Assembly: GCA_039619475.1 (NCBI GenBank)
Contig: CM077116.1
Span: forward strand, 24,997,191 to 25,061,190
From: Icerya purchasi
Lineage: Eukaryota > Arthropoda > Insecta > Hemiptera > Monophlebidae
Reading direction: 5' to 3'
Length of the DNA stretch: 64,000 bases
Under the pieces are notes generated by a model. It saw only the letters and a list, made by a program, of their open reading frames with translations, was not told the origin of the DNA and ran no database searches. The position numbers and the translations under genes were made by a program. This document shows positions 1 to 9,354 of the stretch, in pieces; position 1 is the stretch's first letter; each line of letters begins with the position of its first letter.

Positions 1-480
1 TTTCCACCCTCACACCCTTGGTTCCTAGACTTCCCACACCTTCGTCTTTCTACTATATCCTCTCTTTGTCGCCTTCGCTTTGGTCACAGCTGTCTCCCTG
101 CTTCTCTTTATCGGTTTTCTATTACTTCCCTTCCCCTCTGTCCATTATGTGTAGATAACACACTCGATTGTGACGCTGATCACATTTTCTTTGAGTGTGC
201 ATCTTTGTCTTCCGAAAGATTGGTACTATACTCAGATCTACTATCCCTTAATATCTCCACGCCATACTGTGCTTCCTTTATCCTCGCCTTTCCCTCACTG
301 TCTGTTGTCCCTGCTATTGCTAAATTCTTGTCTTTAATCCGCGACCATATAAACATTTAAGCAAATACCTCATCCTTTTCTTATCTTAAGATTTTGGTTC
401 CCCCACCGCCTTCACATGGTGCATTGTGGGCCTCTTTGCTCGGATGGTGGCCATAGTGGTACTGGGTCAAGGTGGTGCGG
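1..480 (+). mobile_element. 3' end of a non-LTR retrotransposon (LINE family 1, copy A)
   Basis: The frame starting at base 1 is open for 119 codons to a TAA at 358-360. It encodes the C-terminus of a LINE ORF2: an RLRFGHS motif typical of the segment after RNase H in jockey/I-type elements, then a CCHC knuckle (CPLC...DADHIFFEC, spacing C-x2-C-x10-H-x4-C), then a hydrophobic tail ending RDHINI. The same tail recurs at 4.7-5.2 kb (+), 24.7-25.2 kb (-) and 3.1 kb (-), so this is a dispersed family. The copy enters from the left edge of the window, so its 5' extent is unknown. About 120 bp after the stop look like 3'UTR; a 'gggtcaagg' stretch at 465-473 resembles the 3'UTR of the 4.7-kb copy. 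The 3' boundary is approximate. No stop interrupts the visible frame, so this is one of the better preserved copies. Confidence 0.75.
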
Positions 481-508
481 ATCTTGCGGAGTTAGTATGA
501 ACGCTACT

Positions 509-892
509 CTATTTGGCGATCATGCTGGCTTCTTCCGATGTGGAGTCACTTTCCTTTTTATCCTTAATATATTGTAAGCTCGTCGTCCGCAGATGCCGTT
601 TGAATAATGGATAATCAATCATTTTGCTTTTCTGGACGGGAATTGCGAGCACTGCTTTGTAGTCGCAACCGTAGGCAAATAGCGATGTCTTGTCTCTTGC
701 CTCATCAAGCACTGTGGGCACTGCATTGCAGTTGTGGCCATATTGTTGATGAGGATCTTTTTTTGGGCGCAGCCCAACAATCGCAGACATGGATAAAAAT
801 ACTTTTCTTTTTATGCTGGTCATACGTTTAAATATATATAATATATTATAATCAGGTATAACGGCTAACAAGAAATGAGAGCTTTCCTTCAC
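509..892 (-). CDS. Unidentified open reading frame of 127 codons
   Basis: A continuous minus-strand frame of 127 codons in sequence that is clearly less AT-rich than its surroundings. The predicted product is hydrophilic and ends in an acidic, lysine-rich tail (KDKKESDSTSEE). I recognise no domain. It lies between two LINE fragments (copy A to the left, a minus-strand reverse transcriptase piece to the right). It is therefore most likely part of a transposable element, either 3' sequence or an unrecognised ORF, rather than a cellular gene. No splice sites or promoter support it. An A-rich run at about 1108-1129 on the + strand suggests that 900-1129 may be the poly(A)-tailed end of a + strand retroposon next to it. 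Confidence 0.25.
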   Translation of the reverse strand: MKESSHFLLAVIPDYNILYIFKRMTSIKRKVFLSMSAIVGLRPKKDPHQQYGHNCNAVPTVLDEARDKTSLFAYGCDYKAVLAIPVQKSKMIDYPLFKRHLRTTSLQYIKDKKESDSTSEEASMIAK

Positions 893-1129
893 TTTAAGGT
901 ATCCTGTATAACTTTTCGTCTACACATTTATTTCCCTTCGGACTACTAATTGCACGAGTTCTAGTACCGATCCTTTTTTGACTCCCTTGCTATCTCTCCA
1001 TAGTAGTTCCAGCCGTTTCCACCTTCCCCAAATAACTTTCTTAGTGTCCTACGTTCTTCCTTCTTGATGGGTAATCGTCCGTAGCTGACAAGCCCAATAA
1101 AAAAGTAAAAAGAAAAAAAAAAAAAAAAG

Positions 1130-1857
1130 AAGTCCCCGGTAGATGCATCTGGAGATGACACGGGAGGGAGTAGAGAGGAAGAGGGATCTATTTTGGAATA
1201 GGTTTAAAATAAGAAAGATGAAAGTAGATGGAATATTAAGCCCAAGAAGCTTGGCGCATAAAGTAGGAAGGTGGATATTATCAAATGCAGAGGAGACATC
1301 AACAAACGTAGCAACAGTGAATTTCCTTTCTAGGAAAGCTTTGTAGACGTCTGATAGGAAAAGACTGATGCAGTCGACCGGACCCAACCCTGGGCGAAAA
1401 CCAAACATATTAGAAGGTATTAGATCATTGTGTTCCAGCCACTAGACGAGTCGATTGTTCATCATACCTTTGAACAGTTTACGAAGACAGGAAGCCAAAT
1501 AAATAGGACGGAACGTGGATTGCCAGGATAGAAGGAAGAGAAGCGTCCATCAATGAACGAAATTTGGCCTAATCAGTTCTAGAAAGAATCCAGCGGGGGA
1601 AATGGAGAGGTCTGGATTGGATAGGAGGAGAGATATCATTAAGGGATAGGAGAATGGGAGTATGATCACTACCAAAAGTGCCGTTAAGTGTTCTCCAGGA
1701 GCATTTAGGAGCTATATCGGGAGAGGTAAATGAGAGGTCCACCGAACTTAAGGAGAAAGCGTCTTTGAAGTAGGTGAGAAAATGGTCATTGATGAGGAAG
1801 AGATTATGATTCAGGATAATGTCTTCCAGCACCGAGCCGTTGGAGTTGATCATAACT
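1130..1857 (-). mobile_element. Internally deleted LINE fragment: endonuclease C-terminus joined to reverse transcriptase
   Basis: Read on the minus strand, 1853-1569 encodes the C-terminal half of an APE-type endonuclease. It has the block NSNGSVLEDII, then SSVDLSFTSPDI, then GSDHTPILLSL (the catalytic SDH motif). Next, about 1560-1130 encodes reverse transcriptase: PIYLASCL, KLFKGMMNNRLV, GFRPGLGPVDCIS, FVDVSSAFDNI, and it stops just before the expected PQG motif, at an A/T homopolymer at 1108-1129. The linker and the start of RT between the two blocks are missing, so the copy is internally deleted as well as truncated. One in-frame stop interrupts the RT part. The NS(N/D)GSVLE(D/N)II endonuclease block matches the copy at 3.6 kb, so both probably belong to LINE family 1. 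It is a pseudogene-like relic, not a functional gene. Confidence 0.75.
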
Positions 1858-1979
1858 ATCCTACATGAAAATTAATGCTAAACAAAATAAAAAACACATT
1901 AACTCATAACAATTTATTTAACTGATGAAAATCCGTTGAGAAATGTTTTATTGATAAAAGTATTATATAAGCATGTACG

Positions 1980-2187
1980 AGGGTGGTTCAAATATGATCG
2001 AGACAAGTGCTCTGACACGTTTATTTATTACTCATGATCGTAGCACGCGCGTGAAACATGCGTTCGCGACGAAAACTATGCCAAACTGTTTGTAAGAGAC
2101 CCAGATATCACATACTACAGTCGCGACCTTCAAAACATACATTCGCGCCATCTGCAGCATTTGTCTCGATCATATTTGAACCACCCT
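1980..2187. mobile_element. 208-bp MITE with perfect 27-bp terminal inverted repeats
   Basis: The first 27 bases (1980-2006) and the last 27 (2161-2187) are perfect reverse complements. The repeat starts AGGGTGGTTCAAATATG at the left and mirrors exactly at the right. The 154-bp interior has no coding capacity but contains several CG-rich words. The terminal pattern (outer 'CGAGGGTGGTTCAAA' next to a TA at the left) resembles mariner-type ends, so a non-autonomous mariner derivative is my best guess. A clean TA duplication is not visible on both sides. Perfect TIRs in otherwise decayed DNA point to a young insertion. Confidence 0.75.
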
Positions 2188-2639
2188 TGAAGTAAATTGT
2201 AAATATAACGAATTAAAAGAAGTGTACTTCAACATGGACTGTTTTTCATAAAATTGTTATGAACTAATTTTAACCGTTAATTTACACTAGTTGAGTTTGT
2301 GCCTGATATGTGTCTTGTCTAATTTGGACAAAATTACATCGCACAGCGCGTCCGCCGAATTTGACCCTAAATCATCACTCGCGTTTCCTTTTTTCTCATT
2401 ATCGCTTCCTAGTAATAATATAAGTTAGATATTATTTCTATTACTTTATACATCTTTAATTACTAGATTTTGTCTGATCATCCATCTTCTTATTAAACGT
2501 TTACCTACATCCCCGTCCACTCCTATTACTTTGTATGGAACACTAAGAGTTTTGAGGTAAAGAATAAACTCGTTGAACTAACAAAATTTGTTAAACTACT
2601 TGTATCCTTTTCTAATGCCTTTTCACTGGAACGTAGAAC

Positions 2640-3060
2640 GAAAGAGACGGAAAAAAGCGTACGAAAACAATTAAATCAAATATTTATTGCCATAGGTATG
2701 AAAAATATTAGTTTTATAATAGATAAGAAGTCGCAACTGAACTGCAAGTGATTAATATCATTAATGACGGAAGACCTAACCTGGTTACTGATGCACCCAG
2801 AGGAGTCTGCGAAATTTAATGTCACACAAGAGTGTCCCATATGCAATCTACAAACCACCATAACATACCTATGAATAAGACTACTGGGAATTATCAAAAT
2901 AGTAGGGAAATAAAAGGGTATCAGATTAAACTGTATCATACGGTCTGCCAGTATCCTGCCTATATTCTTCATGGCAGTGGAATAATTCCCATGATGTAAG
3001 TGTGAGGAAGGAACGAACGGGAATACAATTTCATTTGAACAACACATTTGGCCGCGGCAT
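2640..3060 (-). mobile_element. C-terminal tail of a second jockey-like LINE ORF2
   Basis: The minus strand is open for 123 codons at 3047-2676. It contains VVCRLHMGHSCVT followed about 30 residues later by NDINHLQFSCDFLS. This matches the arrangement of jockey-clade ORF2 C-termini (a 'RLR-GH-LTH' motif, then a cysteine/histidine knuckle ending 'H-x4-C'). The preceding residues fit the linker that normally follows RNase H. The first cysteines of the knuckle are not obvious. It is not the same family as the copies at 1 bp and 4.7 kb. It is a 5'-truncated remnant with undefined ends. Confidence 0.5.
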
Positions 3061-3104
3061 CAACAGCATAATTTAGCACAACCCCACGATGACTGGGAAT
3101 CCAA

Positions 3105-4260
3105 TAAAAGTCCCCCCCCCCCAACACACCACACTAGGCTTGTCAAAAGGACCTTAACCCAAAACAGAAACAAATAGAAAGAAAAGAAGCAAGAACAACT
3201 ATCTAAAAGGTTAAAATGCTATGCGATCAGAAATGGAAAGCACAGAGGAAAGTAATGGTGGAATAACTGCAAGAGCTGGGAAGGAAAGGATAAAAGAAAC
3301 ACTGAAAGGGGCAGAAAGGCTCAGCGCCAAGAGTTGTTTAAACAGCTATTGTTATTAAGAATTTGAAGATATTTAGTCTTGATCTCATAAACAAGTGGAT
3401 GGCATTTATAATTAAAAGAGCTATAGTCTAGTGCAATCAAGGCACCTAGGCTATTGGAGAAAATTGTAAATTTATGATCCGGGTTAAGAACATTCTAAAT
3501 GAAATCAAGAGCCTTATTGATAGCCAACAGCTTAGCAGTAAAAACAGACGCCTCAGAAGGAAGCTTAAGTTTTTGAACTATAATGTTAGATAACCAGTGA
3601 GATTATTGGGATAATATTTTCCAAGACAGAACCATCGCTGTTATAACCATGGTAGCCCCAAACAGGAGAGTGAGCGTTCCAACCACCGCCCACGACAAAA
3701 GGAGAAGAAAGGAAATCAATGTGAAGGATTGAAAAGAGAAATTATATAAATCATAGTCAGGAATAACAAAAGCTGAAATAAAGTTAACTGGCTTAGAGGA
3801 ATTATTAGGAATTGAGTTGTGAAGAAGATTCGGATTAGACGGATCAGATGGAGTAGGAGAATAAATATCATGAGTTAGAAAATAAATATCATTTCTGATT
3901 AAAATAGCAGAACCGCCATATCCGCCACTACGATTGGAACTAATTAAAGAAAAGCCTCGAATATTAAGGTCAAAGGAATCTTATAACCAAATTCCTTAAA
4001 TTATCATAATGTTTATGTTATATAAGTCTAGTAAGCCATCAAGAGAATTTTTATTCGCCCTAAAGCTGTGACAATAATAAAGTTGACAAGACATAATGAG
4101 GAAAGAAATGAAAAATGTGGAAAATAGAAAAAGGGCCAAACGAAACCAAAAATAAGCTAGTGGGATGGTAAAAGAAAAATGGAAGTCCAGTAGGACGAGG
4201 TGCATGAATGAAGAATCTTAAAGACTATAATGTACCCCCATTGCCACAGTCCAACCTGAT
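3105..4260 (-). mobile_element. Deleted copy of LINE family 1: endonuclease + endonuclease/RNase H junction + C-terminal tail
   Basis: Minus-strand fragments appear in ORF2 order with large gaps. At about 4110-3990 the endonuclease start reads YCHSFRANKNSLDGLLDLYN. Then RGFSLISSNRSGGYGGSAIL and GGWNAHSPVWGYHGYNSDG, with NSDGSVLENII at about 3600-3690. At about 3570-3390 an RNase H block follows (LPSEASVFTAKLLAINKAL, then FTIFSNSLGALIAL). Finally, at about 3330-3210, the C-terminal tail reads APFSVSFILSFPALAVI, matching the tail of the copy at the left edge. Reverse transcriptase and the CCHC knuckle are deleted. Frameshifts and stops are frequent. The 3' end lies near a poly-C/G run at 3112-3121. 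Boundaries are approximate. Confidence 0.65.
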
Positions 4261-4699
4261 ATCAATGGGATTAACAAGCAAGTAAAGAGAAAAAAATAGA
4301 ATAAGTGGAAAGTTTACAGTAAGACATTCTTTTTGTATTTTATGTATGTGAATTACAAAAAAATTGCTTGCTGCTCTTCTCCTCCGCCTTTAATATACTA
4401 GTGGATTGATAAATTTAAGTTCCCACCCTCAAATAAATCATTGCGTATGGGCCACTGAATGCTATCAACCAATCTAGTTAAAGGCAGCAAGCAACACCAA
4501 TGAAAATCACTATACAAAATACAATACCAAATGACAGGAAGGAACACATAAAACAACGAAGAAGATTGCCCTTGGTCGTCATGCTGGTAACTTAATAAGC
4601 AAGACGTTGAAACTTGATCAGACTGATTCTCATGTTGATTGCAAGTTCACACTTGTTTTTTAAACAGACTAAAGCGACACTATATTAAAAAGGAAGGAA

Positions 4700-5327
4700 A
4701 TCAAAAATTTTCAACAATCTAGTCTCTGCTGACAAACAAAAGGTATGTTCTTGTCTCCGGGAGAATACCTTTTGACTCCTGAAAACAAGAATATGACCTT
4801 TGCGAAGTTAACATTTTCTAATCCCCTCTCTCATTATCTTCAAGTTCATCTAGTTCCCTGTTCTCAGCCGTGGTTTCAGTCCTCTTCTTACCAACACTCC
4901 GCGATTGCTTCCCTAATCAGACTGCGTTTTAATCACTCCCTTCTACCCTCTTCACGTTTTCGCTTTTCCCTGTCCTCCTCATTAGTTTGTTCCCTTCATA
5001 GTTCTATCTCTCTTCCCATATGTGATGCAAACCATATCTTCTTTGAATGCCTTGCCCTTGATTCTGAGCCCTCTGTTTTGTACTCTAGAATCTTAGCACT
5101 GGGTCTTCTTGCTCCTTATAATTCTTCCTTTGTCATTTCCTTTCCATCTCCAGATATAATCCCTGTACTTCAATCTTTCCAAAGCTCTATTTCTAATTGT
5201 CTCTCTATTTAACCCTTTCCTTAATTTCTGTAGTTGTTGGGTCAAAACCGCTGGTGCGCCCAAAAGACAATATATATAATATATAAAACAATATTATTAT
5301 TATTTTATATATAAAAAAAAAAAAAAA
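4700..5327 (+). mobile_element. 5'-truncated LINE family 1 copy B with 3'UTR and poly(A) tail
   Basis: An open frame at 4745-5212 (155 codons, TAA at 5210-5212) encodes the region after RNase H and the C-terminal tail: IASLIRLRFNHSLLP, then ICDANHIFFECLAL, then SFVISFPSPDIIPVL. The frame extends a little upstream (VSADKQK before the ATG), so the ATG is internal and not a real start. The 3'UTR holds a distinctive segment (GTTGTTGGGTCAA at about 5234-5246, then GCTGGTGCGCCCA). The copy ends in AT repeats and an A15 tail at 5313-5327. The same 3'UTR segment recurs as a tail-only insertion at 48084-48145. The first cysteine of the knuckle seems altered compared with the left-edge copy. Confidence 0.75.
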
Positions 5328-5339
5328 CAGAAGTTAGCT

Positions 5340-5700
5340 GGTTGGCAACTTGGGTCATTGAAACATCACCTTGCTTCGTTTCTGTTTCAGTAATGATGCA
5401 CATCAGTTGTCGTGCTAAAATTTGTATTTTTACATAAAATCATTTTCCTTAAGTTGAGTCTTAGGGCCCCCTGACTCTTAAAGACGGCACTGTATGCAAT
5501 ATTTGAACACTACAATAAAAACAAATAAAAAAGTAGTTGTATCCATAGGATTCATAAAAAATTAAATTTTCTTTTCATTTGTCAAAAATTCTGAATTTTG
5601 GTTCATTTAATTCATGCAGTTATTATTTCGCAGACATTTTAGTGGGGATTTGTACCCTGACCCCCTCCCCCCGATACGCCCCTGCTGCTACCACAAAATC
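5340..5700. repeat. Stretch with two solitary DNA-transposon-like termini
   Basis: No gene is visible. Two short GC-rich words look like hAT-type ends pointing leftward. On the minus strand, CAGTGCCGTCTTTAAG begins near 5493 and is followed by a GGGGGCCC block. CAGCAGGGGCGTATCGGGGG begins near 5689. Their partners and target duplications were not found, so they may be remnants of two different elements. The rest is AT-rich. Confidence 0.35.
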
Positions 5701-5760
5701 TGTACTGAAAAAATATAGGCTCACATTAGTAAAATATCTGAGTAAGTAGAAATTTAGAAA

Positions 5761-5817
5761 CGTGATATCATGTCCGAAATAAAAAGCGTGATGTGATATC
5801 TATAGCGTGATTTGCAT
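5761..5817. promoter_or_regulatory. Cluster of CGTGAT words with an octamer (POU-type) site
   Basis: CGTGAT occurs three times in 51 bp (5761, 5787, 5806), twice near GATATC. The last copy overlaps an exact octamer ATTTGCAT at 5810-5817, the classical POU-domain site. It lies about 70 bp upstream of the promoter-like E-box/CRE/TATA stretch. Regulation of the PPP1R14-like gene is inference; the words themselves are directly visible. Confidence 0.35.
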
Positions 5818-5883
5818 ATGTTTCTGATACATTACAACACCATACAAAATCTATTTCTAAATTTATTGTTATTGCGCAAAGTT

Positions 5884-5923
5884 CACGTGACGTGACAGTA
5901 ACGTTACTTTATTGTGTATAAAT
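5884..5923 (+). promoter_or_regulatory. Candidate core promoter: E-box/CRE-like site and TATA box
   Basis: CACGTG (5884-5889) overlaps a CRE-like TGACGTGAC (5888-5896), and TATAAAT lies at 5917-5923. A TCAATG initiator-like word at about 5939-5944 lies 20-25 bp after the TATA. This is the only place upstream of exon 1 where these elements coincide in the right order and spacing, about 740 bp before the ATG. A transcript starting near 5941 could splice from the GTAAGT at 6004 to the acceptor at 6626-6627. No transcript evidence is available, so the call is tentative. Confidence 0.4.
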
Positions 5924-5940
5924 CCGCGAATACATGTTTC

Positions 5941-6003
5941 AATGTGAAAATAATATTTAGTTACCTAAATCAGGCTTAACTGAGGTATTAAGTAGCAATA
6001 ATT
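5941..6003 (+). other. Possible untranslated first exon of the PPP1R14-like gene
   Basis: This segment lies between the TATA/initiator-like site and a consensus donor GTAAGT at 6004-6009. A pyrimidine-rich acceptor (TTTTTCTGATTTTTCAG) ends at 6627, 30 bp before the ATG at 6658. If used, it would give a short 5'UTR exon and a 624-bp first intron. The donor lacks the usual AG before the cut (it reads ATT/GTAAGT). Alternatively the 5'UTR is unspliced; no in-frame stop lies between 6628 and the ATG. Confidence 0.3.
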
Positions 6004-6657
6004 GTAAGTAGTGAATTTAATTATTAAATTCAAAATTTAAAAATTTTAAACTCATTTTAAAAATATTATTTTCAACCACATTACTTTATATATCGTTGAT
6101 TAGTACGATAATTAGAAATATTAAAACGGTTAAACTGTTCCTCTCGTAAATTCTGTTTCTGATAATTCATCTTTATGTATCACGGATCTGCTCAAGACAG
6201 GTGATATTTATAGTTGTTAAACAACGGGATTGGTTTTTGTTTTGTGTGTGTTTCGGTTGCTATTTATTTATTTACGTTTTTTTTTTTTGTAAAATATATA
6301 AACATTTATTTTACACAAATTTCAAATCAATGACCTAAATTCTTACATTTGACAACATTTAAGGTAAAATTTATAAATTGAAGTACCATTTTATAGCTAG
6401 TTTCATGTATATTAATTGTTTACAATTATTATATATAACTTCAGTTTTTCTATAATTAATAAAAAAACATTCATTAATAAAAAATGTATAAAATACATAA
6501 ATTTACCAAATATGTGATATTATTAAAGTGTAAAATACTTAAACGGTTTTACTCCATATCGTTTAATAACATGTGTATAAAAGTTATAATTTATTGTCAT
6601 ACATAAGGTGTTTTTCTGATTTTTCAGTGTAATATAATTTTAGAAACCTCTTATACA

Positions 6658-6921
6658 ATGGAATGTAGTGTTGCAACAAATTATAGCACCGAAACGACTA
6701 AAACTAATGGCCCCTCCGTTACTCAAACAAATTGCAACAATGAAAGTAAAACTCACAAATCAGGATTACGAGTTAATTTCACTGAAAAAGGTGAAGTAAA
6801 AGAACGCCGAGAAAAATTCTTGACCGCTAAATATGGCTCTCATCAGATGAGTCTTATCAGGAAGCGATTAGCTGTGGAAATGTGGCTCTACGAAGAAATA
6901 CAAAAATTATGTACCTCAGCA
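6658..6921 (+). CDS. PPP1R14-like protein phosphatase 1 inhibitor, first coding exon
   Basis: This exon encodes 88 residues of a small PP1 inhibitor of the PPP1R14 (CPI-17/PHI-1/KEPI/GBPI) family. Residues 1-35 are a Ser/Thr/Asn-rich, low-complexity N-terminus. Residues 36-88 (GLRVNFTEKGEV..., LTAKYGSHQ, LIRKRLAVEMWLYEEIQKL) align with the PHI domain. Thr56 in LTAKYG sits where family members carry the threonine whose phosphorylation turns the protein into a strong inhibitor of PP1/myosin phosphatase (Thr38 of CPI-17). That equivalence is my alignment. The longer reading past 6921 is intron. A consensus donor GTAAGT begins at 6922, in phase 0, and the family sequence continues in the exon at 55567. 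The ATG is the first in frame after a likely splice acceptor at 6626-6627. The protein is probably cytosolic: no signal peptide or membrane segment is visible. No paralogue or neighbouring gene lies in the window. Confidence 0.85.
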
Positions 6922-8880
6922 GTAAGTAAATTTTATTTAAATTTTTATTACAAACTACTTCCAGTTGCAGTCTTCCATTACGGTTGATTTGAAACCAGCT
7001 TGTAATTAAAGTACTAATTCATACATTCCTTAAATTTATAATATATTTTAGTAGTAATTTAAAGGGTTAATTAATTAAAAATGAAAATAAAGATTTAAAC
7101 AGATAACTAAAATTGATTTTTAAAGTTAATTTTACGTTGAATAAATTTTATTGCAGTGAAATATAATTTTATTGCTAGTAATTCTCATTTTACTTTTTTT
7201 TTTTTCTGTTTGAACTAAGTACATCACATTCATTCGGATTTTTTAATAAAATACGAAAAATGCAAATTTAAAAAAAAAAATACATTTTAATACCTAAATA
7301 ATAAAATACAGTCTTATTCTGATCAACATATTTTATTAATGTACTTCAATGATTGATTAATTCATTTTTGATTATATAAAAGTTTTAGTTACAATGACAC
7401 AACAATTTTTTTATTAATCTTTCCTAAATATTCAATAACTGTAAATTCAAAAACCAGTATGTCCAAAAAAATCAATATTCCATATTGTTTTATTTGAAAA
7501 AAAATGAATAAACTGCAGTGCGCCATATTGCATTGATTTCAACTTCGGTATAACATTACAAACTATTTCATTTATTTTTACTTATAAAACTTTACATATT
7601 TTGATTATGTTTGGACATTTATTTAAATATGCATACTCGAAAACTTCATATTGAACATTTTATCTCTTTTAATATTTTTATTTATCTTCTACAGTTCTTT
7701 CACAATACCTTACTAGTTTTTATTGGTTCGTCATTTCTTGATTCATTTCTAATAAAATAAAACAAAAAGTAAATAATGCTATTATATTAAATAGGTTTTG
7801 CTTTGAATACTTCCTGTTATTAATATTACATATCTTTATTTTAAACGGTATTTAAAGACAACACGTGGGTTAATTCAAATTTAAGTGTAGAAGTTGTGTG
7901 TATGTCAAAATTTTTCACGAAGTAAGAAAGCTATGTTTTAAATATTTAGCGTGACAATGTAAATATATTACGATATTATACTATCAATTATATAAAAACG
8001 CAAAAACTATATAATCAACAAATCGATAAAAATGACGTTAAACAATTTTGATAGCGTCAAATTGACTCTAATCTGTGTTCGAATAAGTGCAATTAATATT
8101 TGTACAAAAACATTTATCTGCAAAAAATAATTTTTTTTTTTCGGTAGTTTGTTTTGAGATATTAAGAATACATATGTTGTTAGGTAATAATAAAGTATTT
8201 TAACGAAAATAAATTAGCTATTATCAATAAAATCAGTAATAATTCCTACGCTGCGTTTAACGTCGAAAGTGAATTTATTCAATAATTTTGTTAATTTTTA
8301 CTTTTATTATCGGTTATGTAGTAAGAAATTACCTCAGAGAGAAAGTAAAATTATAAATCTAATCTATTTGTAATTGTTCAATATTTTAAGATGGAAATTG
8401 TAACATCGAAATACTCTACGTCTTTACGTTACTTAGAATGGAATTTTGTTGGTCAAATCAGTAATTTTCTATAGTTCAACATTCTTAATACTGAAATAAA
8501 ATATACTATAGCATTATTACCGATTGTTAAACACATTTCAAAGCTAAAGAGCGGAAAAAAATTAAATGAAAAAACTTGCAAGTGTTTACAAAATTAGGAA
8601 ATGAAGAAATTTGCATTTTAAGTAAAGGGAAACGGTAAAAACAAAACGAATATCTTTAATTTTTGCATAATTAAAAATGAAGAAAGTTAACAATTTCGAT
8701 AATTTTACTGTTTGTTAGTTTAGCATTTCATCAAAAAATACGATTCCTTGAAAATTTACGTATATTTTAGTAAGCATATGTCTGTTAATAGAGCAACACT
8801 GTTTGTGATGACTTTAATTTATGAAATGAAAGTAATAGTAATATTAATGATGATGATTACATTAGCAGTGAATAATCCAT
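6922..8880. other. AT-rich intron sequence, nothing recognised
   Basis: About 2 kb after exon 1 of very AT-rich DNA with A and T runs. No coding frame, inverted repeat or known element stands out on either strand. Confidence 0.6.
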
Positions 8881-8883
8881 CCG

Positions 8884-9249
8884 GTGATTGATCGTGGTGG
8901 AAATAAAATGGTAGTTAACTATGGATTATCATATAGGTCGAGATCACTGATGTGTGTATACAGACTAGCTAAAATGAGCTGTTGCATTGGTCTGCACCTG
9001 TTTATTTATGCAGTGCATTGTTTAGTCAGTGTAAAAGTATTCGCTGGCCAGGGAGTTAATGGCATTAGACCGGCACACATCGCTGAATATAATGATATTT
9101 GGTTATGGACTAAACTTTGTCGGCACTGCATGTTTTTTCGTAGATTTTTTACATGGAATACCGAAGAGAAACGTTTCTTTATGTTGTTTTCTTTTTACTA
9201 TCGTTGTTTTATTATTTTAATATTTAACACTTGTTTGTTAACTAATTGA
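8884..9249 (+). other. Higher-GC intron island with a 121-codon open frame of unknown meaning
   Basis: An open frame of 121 codons starts in a stretch (about 8880-9180) noticeably richer in GC than its surroundings. The predicted peptide is cysteine- and aromatic-rich with a hydrophobic C-terminus and matches nothing I know. No splice sites, promoter or flanking repeats support a gene. It may be a conserved non-coding element or a transposon relic that is open by chance. Downstream, 9313-9354 is an AAT-type microsatellite. Confidence 0.2.
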
Positions 9250-9312
9250 AACGGTATTTTTACTTTAATGCAACTTTCACCAATTAATCTGTTGTTAATC
9301 GTTAATAATAGC

Positions 9313-9354
9313 GATAATAATAATGATAATAATAATAATAATAATAATAATAAT
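9313..9354. repeat. (AAT)n / (GAT)n microsatellite
   Basis: About 42 bp of AAT units with interspersed GAT units, followed by a few more ATAAT words. Simple sequence with no coding role. Confidence 0.9.

Noticed and set aside
1143..1346. Plus-strand frame of 67 codons
   Set aside because: It overlaps the minus-strand reverse transcriptase (FVDVSSAFDNI) and has no independent support.
6922..6987. Extension of the first exon to the in-frame stop at 6987 as a 109-residue protein
   Set aside because: A consensus GTAAGT donor follows codon 88, the family sequence continues in the exon at 55567, and the residues after the donor (KFYLNFYYKLL) do not fit the family.
8984..9040. microRNA-like hairpin in the 8.9-kb island
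   Set aside because: Only about five bases next to the loop pair; the outer parts of the arms are not complementary.
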